This document shows positions 1-9,146 of a stretch of DNA of 64,000 nucleotides, piece by piece (within the stretch, counting starts at the first letter, position 1; each line of letters begins with the position of its first letter). The position numbers and the translations under genes are program-made. The notes under the pieces are model-generated. The model ran no database searches, was not told the DNA's origin, and worked only from the letters and a program-made list of their open reading frames with translations. This stretch comes from Desulfosporosinus fructosivorans (lineage in GTDB: Bacteria > Bacillota > Desulfitobacteriia > Desulfitobacteriales > Desulfitobacteriaceae), in assembly GCF_004766045.1 (NCBI RefSeq), contig NZ_SPQQ01000003.1, positions 682,001 to 746,000 on the forward strand, in the 5' to 3' direction.

Positions 1-291
1 CGAGTAAAAGAGGAAATTCGAGCCGGAAAATCGCTGCGGGCTGGCTTGGAATCTGGGTTTAGCCGGGCCTTCATTACGGTTATTGACGCCCATGTAACAA
101 CGCTTATTGCTGCAATGACACTTTACGCTTTTGGAACTGGTTCTATTAAGGGATTTGCCCTCACTCTGGGCATCGGGATTCTTGCTAGCTTATTTACCGC
201 GATTACGTTTACTAGACTTGTATTACGCTGGACTGTGGGAATCAACCCAAAAATGAATATAAGATGGTTTGGCGTTAGGAGGGATGTATAA
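1..291 (+). CDS. secD: SecD, protein translocase subunit (3' end only)
   Basis: The window opens inside this gene; the open frame runs from base 1 to the stop at 289-291, about 96 residues. SecD with SecF forms the membrane complex that uses the proton gradient to help SecYEG complete protein export. The fragment holds the last membrane helices of the RND-like half, with residues typical of the SecD C-terminus (AGLESGFSRAF, then ITVIDAHVTTLIAA). The stop overlaps the secF start by one base (TAATG), so the two are translationally coupled. The family call rests on this C-terminal signature and on the following secF. Confidence 0.93.
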   Translation, partial: RVKEEIRAGKSLRAGLESGFSRAFITVIDAHVTTLIAAMTLYAFGTGSIKGFALTLGIGILASLFTAITFTRLVLRWTVGINPKMNIRWFGVRRDV

Positions 292-1241
292 TGGAGAAAA
301 CTGGACATCCAGCGACTTACGATGAAGTCCAAAAGCTACACCCTCTGTATTTTAATATTGTTAAGAAACGGTTTTGGTGGTTTGCTATTTCATTACTCAT
401 TATTATCCCGGGAATAATTTCCTTCTTTATGCAGGGGCTGAATTTGGGGATTGATTTCAAGGGCGGAACAATGCTCGACGTGACCTTTAAGAAAGCTGTG
501 ACACAGGCTGCTATTACGGATACTATGAAATCGGTTGGGCTAGAAGGCATTGTACAGTTGTCCGCTGGAGATACATCAGCTTTAATCCGAACAGAGGCTC
601 TTGAAGAAGGCAAACGAAGTGAATTACTGACTGCCTTGGAAACCAAGGTTGGAGAGTATGACAAAACGAATATTAAAGAGGATAAAGTAGGACCTGCCAT
701 GGGGCAAGAACTTACCCGCAATGCCATTTATGCATTGATTATTGCCATAGGAATGATGATCATTTATATTACGATAAGGTTCCAATTTGTCTTTGCTATC
801 TCCGGAATTATTGCGCTAATTCACGACGTTTTAGTGGTTGTGGGGATTTTCTCGTTGTTCCAATGGGAAATTGATTCAGCGTTTGTGGCGGCCATATTGA
901 CAATCGTCGGTTATTCCATTAATGATACTGTAATTATTTTTGACCGGATTCGTGAGAACGAAGCCAAGATGAAACGAGCAGATAGTTATGGAGATATGGT
1001 CGACAAATCCGTTTGGCAGACCATGCGTCGTTCCATTAACACGGTCGTTACGGTACTGATCGCATTGCTATCGGTATTTATCCTAGGTGGGGAATCCACA
1101 AGGATGTTCTCTTTGGCTATGTTGATAGGGGTATCTATCGGAGCTTATTCCTCGATCTTTATCGCTAGTCAAATCCTCTTGGAAGTTAAGATCCATTGGA
1201 GTAAGAAGCCACGTAAAGGCGGTAAGGCAGTCCGGGTTTAA
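291..1241 (+). CDS. secF: SecF, protein translocase subunit
   Basis: A 316-residue inner-membrane protein, normal length for a separate SecF. It has an N-terminal helix (about residues 30-50), the SecF signature GLNLGIDFKGG just after it, an extracytoplasmic P1-like domain to about residue 140, then five hydrophobic segments including the conserved SINDTVIIFDRIRE stretch. It partners SecD in the SecDF complex that pulls exported proteins across the membrane. The ATG overlaps the secD stop by one base. A strong hairpin lies about 85 bases after the stop and probably ends the transcript. Confidence 0.97.
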   Translation: MEKTGHPATYDEVQKLHPLYFNIVKKRFWWFAISLLIIIPGIISFFMQGLNLGIDFKGGTMLDVTFKKAVTQAAITDTMKSVGLEGIVQLSAGDTSALIRTEALEEGKRSELLTALETKVGEYDKTNIKEDKVGPAMGQELTRNAIYALIIAIGMMIIYITIRFQFVFAISGIIALIHDVLVVVGIFSLFQWEIDSAFVAAILTIVGYSINDTVIIFDRIRENEAKMKRADSYGDMVDKSVWQTMRRSINTVVTVLIALLSVFILGGESTRMFSLAMLIGVSIGAYSSIFIASQILLEVKIHWSKKPRKGGKAVRV

Positions 1242-1325
1242 GCCCTAATGCAAATTTTATTTCAACATTAGCCTGATAACCTAAACACTAGGGCAAGTAG
1301 ACCCCTAAAATTGAGAACCGATTTC

Positions 1326-1382
1326 AACAAGAAGAGGCTGTAACAAAACTTATTTTCCAGTTTGTTACAGCCTCTTCTTGTT
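1326..1382 (+). terminator. Long stem-loop after secF
   Basis: Arms 1326-1350 and 1359-1382 pair over about 24 bases with a single bulged A and an 8-base loop. It is the first strong hairpin downstream of secDF and can act as an intrinsic terminator, although the T-tract is poor. The left arm is also the outer end of the repeat described at 1329-1500. Confidence 0.6.
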
Positions 1383-1500
1383 CGAGAATTGTCGATATTT
1401 TCGAGGATTATTCACCACTTTACAGGTGTATAATCCTCTTTATTGGGGATAGCGCACCACCACCCTGAAAATTTCTCAAGTTTTGTTACGCCCCCTTCTT
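1329..1500. repeat. MITE-like element with imperfect terminal inverted repeats
   Basis: A 23-base sequence at 1329-1351 reappears as its reverse complement at 1478-1500 with 20 of 23 positions identical (shared core GTAACAAAACTT). A third copy of the core, also inverted, lies at 1359-1380. The 172-base unit carries no ORF. Size and ends suit a non-autonomous transposable element or the two ends of a lost insertion sequence; no clear target duplication is visible. It may equally be a pair of related terminator hairpins. Confidence 0.4.
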
Positions 1501-1560
1501 CTGGGGGTTAGCGTTATCAGTTTTCAAAGCCCCTACTTCTATAAGTGGGGCTGAACGAGT

Positions 1561-1962
1561 TCACTTAGTAACAGCGAGTTTACAGCGGTCCATTTCCTTG
1601 TACCCTTTAGGATTGTTCTTCATAGTTATTTCCCCCGTAGATATGTTGCTTGCAAGACCAGCATAGTGCTTACAGACTCCTGAACTAGAGAACATAGCTC
1701 CTTCACCTTCCGGTTTGACGCAGTACTTGCATAGACCTACACAACGGCACCTAAAAATAGAGATGCTAGCGAGGTATTTCTGCATATCTGTCATGATATA
1801 TTCTGGTAAGTTGTCTGCCCCAATAGCTTCAACAAATTTGTCGTTAACGTAGGTAGCGACGACAACTTGCACTGAATTTTTTTGTTTGTTCGCTAACGAA
1901 AATTCTACAACATTACCAGGCTTTCTTTTTGAGTCCTTGATAGACCAAGATTTTGCTGCCAT
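1561..1962 (-). CDS. Hypothetical cysteine-rich protein
   Basis: 133 residues from the ATG at 1962; a TTG at 1974 would add four residues. I do not recognise the family. The first half is basic and hydrophilic. The middle has a compact cysteine cluster, CRCVGLCKYC (C-x-C-x3-C-x2-C), followed 20 residues later by another Cys-His pair (CKHY), which could bind zinc or an iron-sulfur cluster. No signal peptide or membrane segment. The Shine-Dalgarno site is weak. It stands alone between the MITE-like repeat and the sugar-acid cluster, a position that suggests acquired DNA. Confidence 0.45.
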   Translation of the reverse strand: MAAKSWSIKDSKRKPGNVVEFSLANKQKNSVQVVVATYVNDKFVEAIGADNLPEYIMTDMQKYLASISIFRCRCVGLCKYCVKPEGEGAMFSSSGVCKHYAGLASNISTGEITMKNNPKGYKEMDRCKLAVTK

Positions 1963-2087
1963 TACACAAACCAACTTTCTTAAAAATCAATATTAGAAAC
2001 TATAAGCACAATCCTTATTTAAAGGTTCTTCTTCTTATGCTCCCAGAAAGTACAACTTTAGAATAACATTATCATAATGAGTGGATA

Positions 2088-2471
2088 TTGCAAAGTGGAT
2101 ACTGTTTACAACTAAACGATTTACAGTTATTACCCCCTGAGATTTCCTTTCAAAAGGAGACGTTGTCTTTTAGGTCACCTAGTCGTCAGACTTTGGAGTA
2201 TAAACAATATAAAAATGACTTTACTTTTGATCAATTCAAACTCCAGAACTATGGAAATTTTATGGGGATGTCAGTAAATTCCGGGGGGAAGGTAATCTAT
2301 ATTCGTGTGCCCAAAAGTTTGGAAATAGATAAAGGGGGGTACGGTGATGATCAAATCCTAATAATTAGCGAGCGGTACACAAAACTAAATTTCCTTAAAA
2401 GCTGCACTAAACGAAATTCGTCAAAGATGCAGCTTTATTTGTTCATTGTGCCAATAGATTATCCACACTAA
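2088..2471 (+). CDS. Doubtful hypothetical ORF
   Basis: An open frame of 127 codons starting at TTG with no convincing ribosome-binding site. The translation is rich in polar and aromatic residues and matches nothing I know. A terminator-like hairpin (2398-2436, arms AAAGCTGCA/TGCAGCTTT) lies inside the last third of the frame, which argues that the region may be non-coding or a decayed gene. The 1963-2557 stretch is otherwise empty, so the ORF is listed with low confidence. Confidence 0.2.
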   Translation: MQSGYCLQLNDLQLLPPEISFQKETLSFRSPSRQTLEYKQYKNDFTFDQFKLQNYGNFMGMSVNSGGKVIYIRVPKSLEIDKGGYGDDQILIISERYTKLNFLKSCTKRNSSKMQLYLFIVPIDYPH

Positions 2472-2557
2472 GATTTGTTACAATGGGAGGGTATTAAAGC
2501 TAGAACATTGCAACAGACTTAGTTAATAGAGGAGAAGTAGGGAAGGGGTGGGTATTA

Positions 2558-3682
2558 TTGGCAGGGTTAACTTTTAAGAGTATCGTCAAAAAGTACGATC
2601 AAACTACCGTCGTTTATGATTTTAATTTGGAAATTCACGATAAAGAATTCTTGGTTTTGGTCGGTCCTTCTGGCTGTGGGAAAACGACGACCCTAAGAAT
2701 GATCGCGGGGCTAGAGGACCCAACTAGCGGTGAAATATATATTGGAGACCAATTGATCAACAATGTTGCCCCAAAAGATCGAGATATCGCCATGGTCTTC
2801 CAAAGTTACGCTCTTTATCCTCATATGAGTGTCTATGAGAATATGGCGTTCGGTTTAAAGCTGCGAAAAATGCCGAAAGATGATATTGACCGGAGAGTGC
2901 AGGAAGCAGCTGCAATTTTGGACATCGAACATCTTTTAGATCGTAAGCCGAAAGCTTTATCGGGTGGACAGAGACAAAGGGTGGCGTTAGGCCGGGCAAT
3001 TGTTCGGGAACCTAAAGTATTTTTGATGGATGAGCCGCTGTCCAATTTAGATGCTAAGTTAAGGGTTCAAATGAGGGCTGAGATTTCCAAGCTTCGGCAT
3101 CGTTTACAGACAACCGTGGTTTATGTGACTCATGACCAAACTGAGGCGATGACCATGGGTGACCGAATTGTTGTCATGAAAGATGGCTTTATCCAACAAG
3201 TGGATACCCCAATGAACTTGTATAATCATCCGTGCAATATGTTTGTTGCCGGGTTCATCGGTTCGCCCGCTATGAATTTTTTGCGGGCAACCCTGATTGA
3301 AGACAATGGTCAACTGTGGCTAGTGAACAAGGAATTGCGCCTTCCACCGTTGGTGGAACGGCGAGAGGCCTTGACCCCTTATCTAGGGAAGGAAATCATT
3401 ATTGGGATTCGCCCTGAGTCTATTAATGACGATAGTTCATATCTAAAGGAACATCCAGATTGGACGACTGACGTGCAAGTGGATGTTGTTGAACCACTGG
3501 GCGCGGAAAATTACATCCATTTTACAATTAACGGAGAAAACCTAATTGCAAGGGTAGAGGCGACGAGCCAGTCAAAACCTCTCCAGGTTCATAAAGTGGC
3601 TTTTGATATGAATGAGGCTCGCTATTTTGATGTGGAAACTCAAAAAGTAATTCATAGACCGGGTTATCAAGCCACTTATTAA
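2558..3682 (+). CDS. Sugar ABC transporter ATP-binding protein (MsmK/UgpC type)
   Basis: 374 residues, typical of the MalK/MsmK/UgpC ATPases that energise carbohydrate importers. Walker [10 protein letters not shown] near residue 40, signature [14 protein letters not shown], Walker [13 protein letters not shown], His switch [10 protein letters not shown], and a C-terminal TOBE/regulatory domain from about residue 240. It starts at TTG 2558 behind the purine-rich site GGAAGGGGTG. No permease is adjacent; the binding protein and permeases lie 6.5 kb downstream in the same direction, so it probably powers that importer, though MsmK-type ATPases can serve several. Confidence 0.93.
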   Translation: MAGLTFKSIVKKYDQTTVVYDFNLEIHDKEFLVLVGPSGCGKTTTLRMIAGLEDPTSGEIYIGDQLINNVAPKDRDIAMVFQSYALYPHMSVYENMAFGLKLRKMPKDDIDRRVQEAAAILDIEHLLDRKPKALSGGQRQRVALGRAIVREPKVFLMDEPLSNLDAKLRVQMRAEISKLRHRLQTTVVYVTHDQTEAMTMGDRIVVMKDGFIQQVDTPMNLYNHPCNMFVAGFIGSPAMNFLRATLIEDNGQLWLVNKELRLPPLVERREALTPYLGKEIIIGIRPESINDDSSYLKEHPDWTTDVQVDVVEPLGAENYIHFTINGENLIARVEATSQSKPLQVHKVAFDMNEARYFDVETQKVIHRPGYQATY

Positions 3683-3792
3683 TTATTTAAGCAAGTTTCG
3701 TGTATTGGGTTACCGCTATTAGAGTGATAGTATATGAGTAGAAGCCATAAGTTTGGCTTAGGTAAAAGAAAGAAATGCTAGGGTGAAGTAAC

Positions 3793-4821
3793 ATGCTTCA
3801 AAATGACCGAAGTGATCAAGTGAATGCCCAGGAGTTAGCCTGTCGTCTTTCCGATGCTACGGGTTTGCTTTTTCGAGTGGGTTTAGAGTGCCGATCCACT
3901 GATAATAATTCATTTGTTGAATTATTGACGCTTGAAGTTCAGGTTGGAGATGAACTTGTTGAGCTGGTCTATGATCCAGGGAGTGTAGAGGTGGGACCCT
4001 TTACAACTCGCCTGTTACAAGCTTTGGCTCGAGGAATCGTTGCCGGACTGATCGTCAGTGAACAAGTCGTTCAACTTGAACCATGGACCTGGGAAAAACT
4101 ACTCAACATTGCGCTCATAGAGCAATGGGACCCAGAGACATTCACAGCGCGGGTAAGAACGTGTCGGCTGACAGGTCTATCTCTAGGTTTTCCGGTACTT
4201 GTTCACTGTTCAACATGGAGCACTGAAGTGGTCGAAGTGTTGGAGAACCTCTTCCCGCAGGCACCCGTACGCTGGGTTCTAAAACCCGATCTATTTATTT
4301 ATGTTCCGCTTGACCAATGTGAGGGTGGGTTAGCGCAACAGAGGGTTTACGGAGAAGCTTTGATTGAGCAGATTCACGCCGTATTAGCAGACGAGTTGGG
4401 TGTTTTAGCAACTGTCTTTGTGGGACAAGTGATCGAAGCGGATATATGGGCAGGCTTTTTAGAGGTAAGGAAATTAACCGAGCTCCACAGTCGTTTTTTT
4501 GTCAGTAAGCTTGGTTTAGCGGCCTGGAATGTAGGTATAGCTTCTCTATTTTCGGAAACAAGGTCAATTGTCGGGCAAGACTATATTCAGGGAGTTTTGG
4601 GGCACTTAAACAAAGAATTGCTTGAAACCCTAAGGGTTTTCTTAGAAAAAGAGATGAGTGTTGCAGACTCATCTCGGGCCTTATTTATTCATAGAAACAC
4701 CTTGACGTATCGGTTAGATCGAATCACCGAATTAACAGGATATAATCCTCGACGTTTAAATGGGGCAGTTCATTTATATATGGCACTCTGGTTAGGTAGC
4801 CATACCAATTCAAATAGGTAA
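3793..4821 (+). CDS. CdaR/PucR-family transcriptional regulator
   Basis: 342 residues. The C-terminus carries the PucR-type helix-turn-helix (SSRALFIHRNTLTYRLDRI), the hallmark of CdaR (sugar diacid) and PucR regulators; the N-terminal 250 residues would be the sensory and GGDEF-like middle domain. CdaR proteins respond to glycerate, glucarate and related sugar acids, which fits the downstream enzymes. A weak purine-rich site (TAGGGTGA) precedes the ATG. It lies between the ABC ATPase and an RpiR-type regulator, so the cluster has two local regulators. The inducer is inferred only. Confidence 0.85.
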   Translation: MLQNDRSDQVNAQELACRLSDATGLLFRVGLECRSTDNNSFVELLTLEVQVGDELVELVYDPGSVEVGPFTTRLLQALARGIVAGLIVSEQVVQLEPWTWEKLLNIALIEQWDPETFTARVRTCRLTGLSLGFPVLVHCSTWSTEVVEVLENLFPQAPVRWVLKPDLFIYVPLDQCEGGLAQQRVYGEALIEQIHAVLADELGVLATVFVGQVIEADIWAGFLEVRKLTELHSRFFVSKLGLAAWNVGIASLFSETRSIVGQDYIQGVLGHLNKELLETLRVFLEKEMSVADSSRALFIHRNTLTYRLDRITELTGYNPRRLNGAVHLYMALWLGSHTNSNR

Positions 4822-4849
4822 CCATACCAATTATAAAGGGAGAAAAAGC

Positions 4850-5707
4850 ATGGAGGAAAACGTTTTACAAGGATGTCTTGTTCGTATTAGGGGGATACTT
4901 CCTTCCTTGAAATCAGCAGAAAGTCGAGTGGCTCGCTATATTTTGAAAAACCCAGATCAGATCATCCATCTTTCGATTACTGAACTAGCGGAATTTGCCC
5001 AAAGTGCTGAGGCAACAATTTTTCGCTTATGTAAACGTTTAGGATATGGTGGCTACCAGGCTTTCAAAATTTCGCTAGCAAGCGATTTGGTCAAACCTTT
5101 ACAGAACATTCACCAGGAGATCACCCCAGATGACAATCTGTTGACAATCGCCGCCAAGGTTTTTCATTCTAATATGGAAGCCCTACAAGACACCTTAACA
5201 CTAGTTGACGAAAAGAGTTTGGAGAAGGCAGTTCAGACCTTGCATCAGGCTACTAGGATTGAATTTTATGGCTTGGGAGGATCGGCGCCGATTGCAATGG
5301 ATGCATACCACAAGTTTATTCGCGTTGGAATTCCTTGTATAGCTCTTACTGATTCCCATATGCAGGTTATTTCAGCTCGGCTTTTGCAGCCAGGAGCAGT
5401 TGTATTTGCGATTAGTCACTCGGGGAGTAACATAGATATCGTGCAATCCATCAAGACCGCACGTCAATCAGGTGCAGTTACCATATGTTTAACGAATTAT
5501 CCTAAATCACCTGTCACTAAAGAAAGTGATATTTGTTTGCTTTCTTCCAGTCAAGAATCCCATTATCGTAGTGAAGCGATGTCGTCCCGAATTGCTCAAT
5601 TGAGTATTATCGATACATTGTATGTTGGAGTTTCCTTGCTTCGGCAAGATATTTTATTGGAGAATCTACAAAAAGTTCGTGAAGTAATTGCCTTGAAAAG
5701 ATTTTGA
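4850..5707 (+). CDS. MurR/RpiR-family transcriptional regulator (HTH + SIS)
   Basis: 285 residues. The N-terminal HTH_6 domain (residues 1-80, including TELAEFAQSAEATIFRLCKR) binds DNA, and the SIS domain (about 120-260, with GLGGSAPIAMDAYHKF and AISHSGSN) binds a phosphosugar. Such proteins sense phosphorylated intermediates, here plausibly 6-phosphogluconate or KDPG. It starts 28 bases after the CdaR-type gene and is followed by a hairpin at 5757-5790, so the two regulators are probably co-transcribed. Confidence 0.92.
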   Translation: MEENVLQGCLVRIRGILPSLKSAESRVARYILKNPDQIIHLSITELAEFAQSAEATIFRLCKRLGYGGYQAFKISLASDLVKPLQNIHQEITPDDNLLTIAAKVFHSNMEALQDTLTLVDEKSLEKAVQTLHQATRIEFYGLGGSAPIAMDAYHKFIRVGIPCIALTDSHMQVISARLLQPGAVVFAISHSGSNIDIVQSIKTARQSGAVTICLTNYPKSPVTKESDICLLSSSQESHYRSEAMSSRIAQLSIIDTLYVGVSLLRQDILLENLQKVREVIALKRF

Positions 5708-5756
5708 TGATTGTAGTGATTCATAAATCTCTACAACAATTAACTGCGTTTAAATG

Positions 5757-5790
5757 ACTTTAAGGGCAATTCGTGAATTGCCCTTAAAGT
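5757..5790 (+). terminator. Perfect 16-bp stem-loop before the first kinase gene
   Basis: Arms 5757-5772 and 5775-5790 are perfectly complementary (ACTTTAAGGGCAATTC and its complement) and are followed by TTTCG. It separates the regulator genes from the catabolic genes and ends only 38 bases before the kinase start, so it may be a terminator with read-through or an attenuator. Confidence 0.65.
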
Positions 5791-5827
5791 TTCGCCCTAT
5801 ATTATGGGAAAGCAAGGTGGGAGATTG

Positions 5828-7381
5828 GTGAAGCAGCGAGAATCGATTCTAAGTGTTGACGTAGGAACGTCTAGTGTCAAAGTGACGATTTTTAACGGTG
5901 AAGTCGAGTTGGTTCGAGAATCTAGTATCAGCTATCCTCTGCTTCAGACTCAGTCCGGTTTTGCAGAACAGGACCCGCAGCGGATCTTAGAAGCCTTTCA
6001 TCAGGCAATTCAACAGGTATTGTCTGGAAGTGAGAATTGTCCAAACGTTATGGTTCTGAGTACAGCGATGCATTCCTTGGTGGCGATCGATGAGTTTAAT
6101 AAGCCAATAACCCAACTTGTGACTTGGGCTGATCAACGGGCTGAGGGTCAAGCTAGTCAATTACGTTCAAGCTCGCAAGGAAATTCTCTGTATCAGAGGA
6201 CCGGCACGCCGATCCATGCAATGTCGCCACTGCTCAAACTGGCATGGTTCAGAGATAATGAGCCTGAGATCTTTGAGAGAGCCAAACTGTGGGCGGATCT
6301 AAAATCCTTGATTTTGTTTGATTTGCTAGGTGAATGGTTGATCGATGAATCGCTAGCTTCGGCCACCGGGCTCTATAATCTTTTGACTAGAGATTGGGAT
6401 CAAGAGGCTATGAGATGGTGCGGGGTGACCCGCGAGCAGTTGCCAAGGTTGGTAAGAACGACCAATATTCTAGGGTGTATCAGGCCCGAATTAACTGATC
6501 AGTTAGGAATAGCTGAAAACATCCGGGTTGTCGCAGGTGCTAGTGATGGAGCTTTGGCCAATTTAGGGGTAGGGGCGGTTTATCCAGGTTCTTTAGCCAT
6601 TTCTATTGGGACGAGCGGGGCTGTTCGAGGGATGGTTAACGAACCAAAGTTGGATCCTCACGGGCGGCTCTTTTGTTATCATGTAGATAAGAGTCACTAT
6701 ATTGTCGGTGGGCCCATCAATAACGGCGGAATTTTATTGCGCTGGTTGCAGGGGATTTTGTTAGAGCGAGGAGAACCTTCCGAAGGACTCATTTCGGAAA
6801 GTAAGCTCACGCGTACTTTCTATGAATTGATGAGCCAAGGGGTCAATAAAGTCGCACCGGGTTCAGACGGTCTTTTTTGCCTACCCTATCTTACTGGAGA
6901 AAGGGCACCATTCTGGCGTGAGGATCTATCCGGAAGTTTCTGGGGATTAAAGCTTAATCATAATCGTGACCATCTAGTTCGCGCAGTACTTGAGGGCATC
7001 TGTTATCAGCTTAATTCGGTCGTTGAATTGCTTACTGATTTAACAGGACCGGTCTCAGAAATCCGTGCGACTGGGGGTTTTACTAAATCTGAGGTTTGGC
7101 TAAAGATTCTGGCGGATGTGCTAGGAAAGTCTTTAGGGGTTCTTGAACATGCTCAGGGATCCGCCCTAGGAGGTGCTTTCCTTGCTTGGTATGCTTTAGG
7201 ACAAATCAATTCGTTAGAGGAATGTGCAGAGCTTGTACCAATTGCCCATGTAGAACGGCCTGATGAAGCTCGGATCGTTCGTTATCAGGATGGGTATAAA
7301 CTTTTTAAAGAACTAGTCATTTTAGGAGACAAAGCATATCTGAAACTTCAGGAATTTGCACAAAAAGGAGAGTCTTTATGA
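5828..7381 (+). CDS. gntK: FGGY-family carbohydrate kinase (gluconokinase-like)
   Basis: 517 residues from GTG 5828, chosen because AAGGTGGGA lies seven bases upstream; an ATG at 5804 lacks a good site. FGGY kinases phosphorylate sugars and sugar acids with ATP. Visible marks are the N-terminal phosphate loop VDVGTSSVK, the central AGASDGALANLGVG and SIGTSGA, and the FGGY-C signature ATGGFTKSEVWLKILADVLG. Overall pattern matches Bacillus-type GntK (gluconate to 6-phosphogluconate). The stop overlaps the next start (ATGA). A second FGGY kinase closes the cluster; which of the two acts on gluconate is not decidable here. Confidence 0.85.
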   Translation: MKQRESILSVDVGTSSVKVTIFNGEVELVRESSISYPLLQTQSGFAEQDPQRILEAFHQAIQQVLSGSENCPNVMVLSTAMHSLVAIDEFNKPITQLVTWADQRAEGQASQLRSSSQGNSLYQRTGTPIHAMSPLLKLAWFRDNEPEIFERAKLWADLKSLILFDLLGEWLIDESLASATGLYNLLTRDWDQEAMRWCGVTREQLPRLVRTTNILGCIRPELTDQLGIAENIRVVAGASDGALANLGVGAVYPGSLAISIGTSGAVRGMVNEPKLDPHGRLFCYHVDKSHYIVGGPINNGGILLRWLQGILLERGEPSEGLISESKLTRTFYELMSQGVNKVAPGSDGLFCLPYLTGERAPFWREDLSGSFWGLKLNHNRDHLVRAVLEGICYQLNSVVELLTDLTGPVSEIRATGGFTKSEVWLKILADVLGKSLGVLEHAQGSALGGAFLAWYALGQINSLEECAELVPIAHVERPDEARIVRYQDGYKLFKELVILGDKAYLKLQEFAQKGESL

Positions 7382-9000
7382 TAAATCGTCTTAATCAACT
7401 TCCACCTTTTCAACGAGCCATTGCAAAGGCCCATTTGTGTTCAGCGGGTGCTCGTTACGAGGATTTGGACCGACCTATCGTAGCAGTAGTCAATACTTGG
7501 AATGAAATTGTCCCTGGTCATGCTCCTCTTAGAGAACTAGCGGAACACGTTAAACGTGGAATTATCCAAGCAGGGGGGACACCGCTAGAGTTTAACACGA
7601 TTGCAATTTGTGATGGAATTACCCAGGGACACTGCGGTATGAATTATGTGCTTCCCAGTAGGGAGTTAATTGCTGATTCGGTCGAGACAATGATTTTAAG
7701 CCACGACATATTTGATGGTATGGTTTTACTCGGTTCCTGCGATAAAATCGTGCCAGCCTTAATGATGGCGGCGGCTCGAATTAATTTACCTAGTATTCTT
7801 GTCTCAGCAGGGCCTAATGTGCCCGAAATCAAGCCTCGGGATTCCAAGGCAGCACGCCAGAGTTTTCTACGGGGAGAAATTGATGAGAAAACCCTCGTGG
7901 CAGAGACTCTCAAATATTATCCCGGTCCAGGAATTTGTCCTTATTTAGGGACTGCCAACACAATGGGAATGCTGACTGAGGCCATAGGATTAGCCTTACC
8001 TGGAAATGGACTTGTGCCAGCCCAAAGTTCTTTGCGCTTCAGCCTAGCAGAAGAATCCGGAATCCAGGTGGTCAAACTCATTAAAACTGGAATTTTTCCT
8101 AAGCAAATTTTAAGCAAGGAATCCTTTGAAAACGCAATTAAGGTTTTATTAGCCATAGGCGGATCATTGAATGCAGTGCTCCACCTCTTAGCCTTGGCAA
8201 AAGAAGTCGAAGTTGACCTCACGTTGGAAGACTTTGATCGGTTAAGCCGAGTCACCCCTTTTTTGACGGCAGTTGTTCCCAATGACCAAGACTACACGGT
8301 CGTTGATATTCACAGGGCAGGAGGGACTCCAGCAGTTATGAAACGTCTGGAACCTCTTCTGCATACGGAGATTATCACTGTAACTGGGCAGACGGTGCGA
8401 GACAACTTGCTTCAAGTTAAAGAAATCGGAGAACTAATTCATTCCCTTGAAAGCCCGCTTCAACCAGAGGGCGGATTAGTCGTGTTATATGGCAGTTTAG
8501 CACCAGACGGGGCACTGCTTAAGCGATCTGCGATTAGTGGAACCGAAAGTCGGATTGAGGGAGTAGCCCGAGTGTTTAACTCAGAAGAGGAATGTTTAGC
8601 AGCGGATAATGTTAGCCCTGAGGAAATTCTGGTGGTGCGATATGAAGGTCCGGCTGGTGGACCCGGTATGAGGGAGTTGCATCGAGTTACCGAATTTTTA
8701 CAAGTCCATGGAGGCAAGGCAATTTTAACGGATGGTCGCTTTTCCGGAGCCTCAGGTGGAATCTCCGCAGGGTATATCTCTCCTGAAGCCTACGCTGGAG
8801 GACCAATCGCCCTAGTCCAAAACGGTGATCGTCTTATTATTGATCTTGAAAACAGGCTGCTTGACCTGATGGTTACACCAGAAGAATTGGCAGTTCGTCG
8901 AGGTAGATTTGTTCCTGTACAGAAAAAAGCTTCCCCTCTCCTTCAGAGGTATGCTCGTAGAGTCTCTTCGGCAAATCTCGGGGCAATCGTAATTGATTAA
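7378..9000 (+). CDS. IlvD/Edd-family dehydratase, probably sugar-acid specific
   Basis: 540 residues. The family removes water from 2,3-dihydroxy acids using an Fe-S cluster. Candidate ligands are Cys121 in the GSCDK motif and Cys187 in GICPYLGTANTM, which replaces the CGSCSGMFTANSM of IlvD. VPGH at about 46 resembles the 4Fe-4S type. The C-terminal swivelling domain has LTDGRFSGASGG. Translationally coupled to the kinase, and no branched-chain amino-acid gene is nearby, so a role in dehydrating gluconate or 6-phosphogluconate to the 2-keto-3-deoxy acid is more likely than isoleucine/valine synthesis. The substrate is inferred. Confidence 0.85.
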   Translation: MINRLNQLPPFQRAIAKAHLCSAGARYEDLDRPIVAVVNTWNEIVPGHAPLRELAEHVKRGIIQAGGTPLEFNTIAICDGITQGHCGMNYVLPSRELIADSVETMILSHDIFDGMVLLGSCDKIVPALMMAAARINLPSILVSAGPNVPEIKPRDSKAARQSFLRGEIDEKTLVAETLKYYPGPGICPYLGTANTMGMLTEAIGLALPGNGLVPAQSSLRFSLAEESGIQVVKLIKTGIFPKQILSKESFENAIKVLLAIGGSLNAVLHLLALAKEVEVDLTLEDFDRLSRVTPFLTAVVPNDQDYTVVDIHRAGGTPAVMKRLEPLLHTEIITVTGQTVRDNLLQVKEIGELIHSLESPLQPEGGLVVLYGSLAPDGALLKRSAISGTESRIEGVARVFNSEEECLAADNVSPEEILVVRYEGPAGGPGMRELHRVTEFLQVHGGKAILTDGRFSGASGGISAGYISPEAYAGGPIALVQNGDRLIIDLENRLLDLMVTPEELAVRRGRFVPVQKKASPLLQRYARRVSSANLGAIVID

Positions 9001-9146
9001 GAGAATCGGGTGACTCGGTATGAATAAAATTTTCATTTATTAAATATAAAGAAGAATATTTTTTTCTTTTATGGAGGAATATGAAAAGATATACCGAATA
9101 TTACTACTATAATATCAATTCTTAAAAATAAGTAGGAGGGGACACT

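Noticed and set aside
7378..9000. Branched-chain amino-acid IlvD
   Set aside because: The Fe-S motif differs from IlvD and the gene is coupled to a sugar-acid kinase, with no ilv genes nearby.
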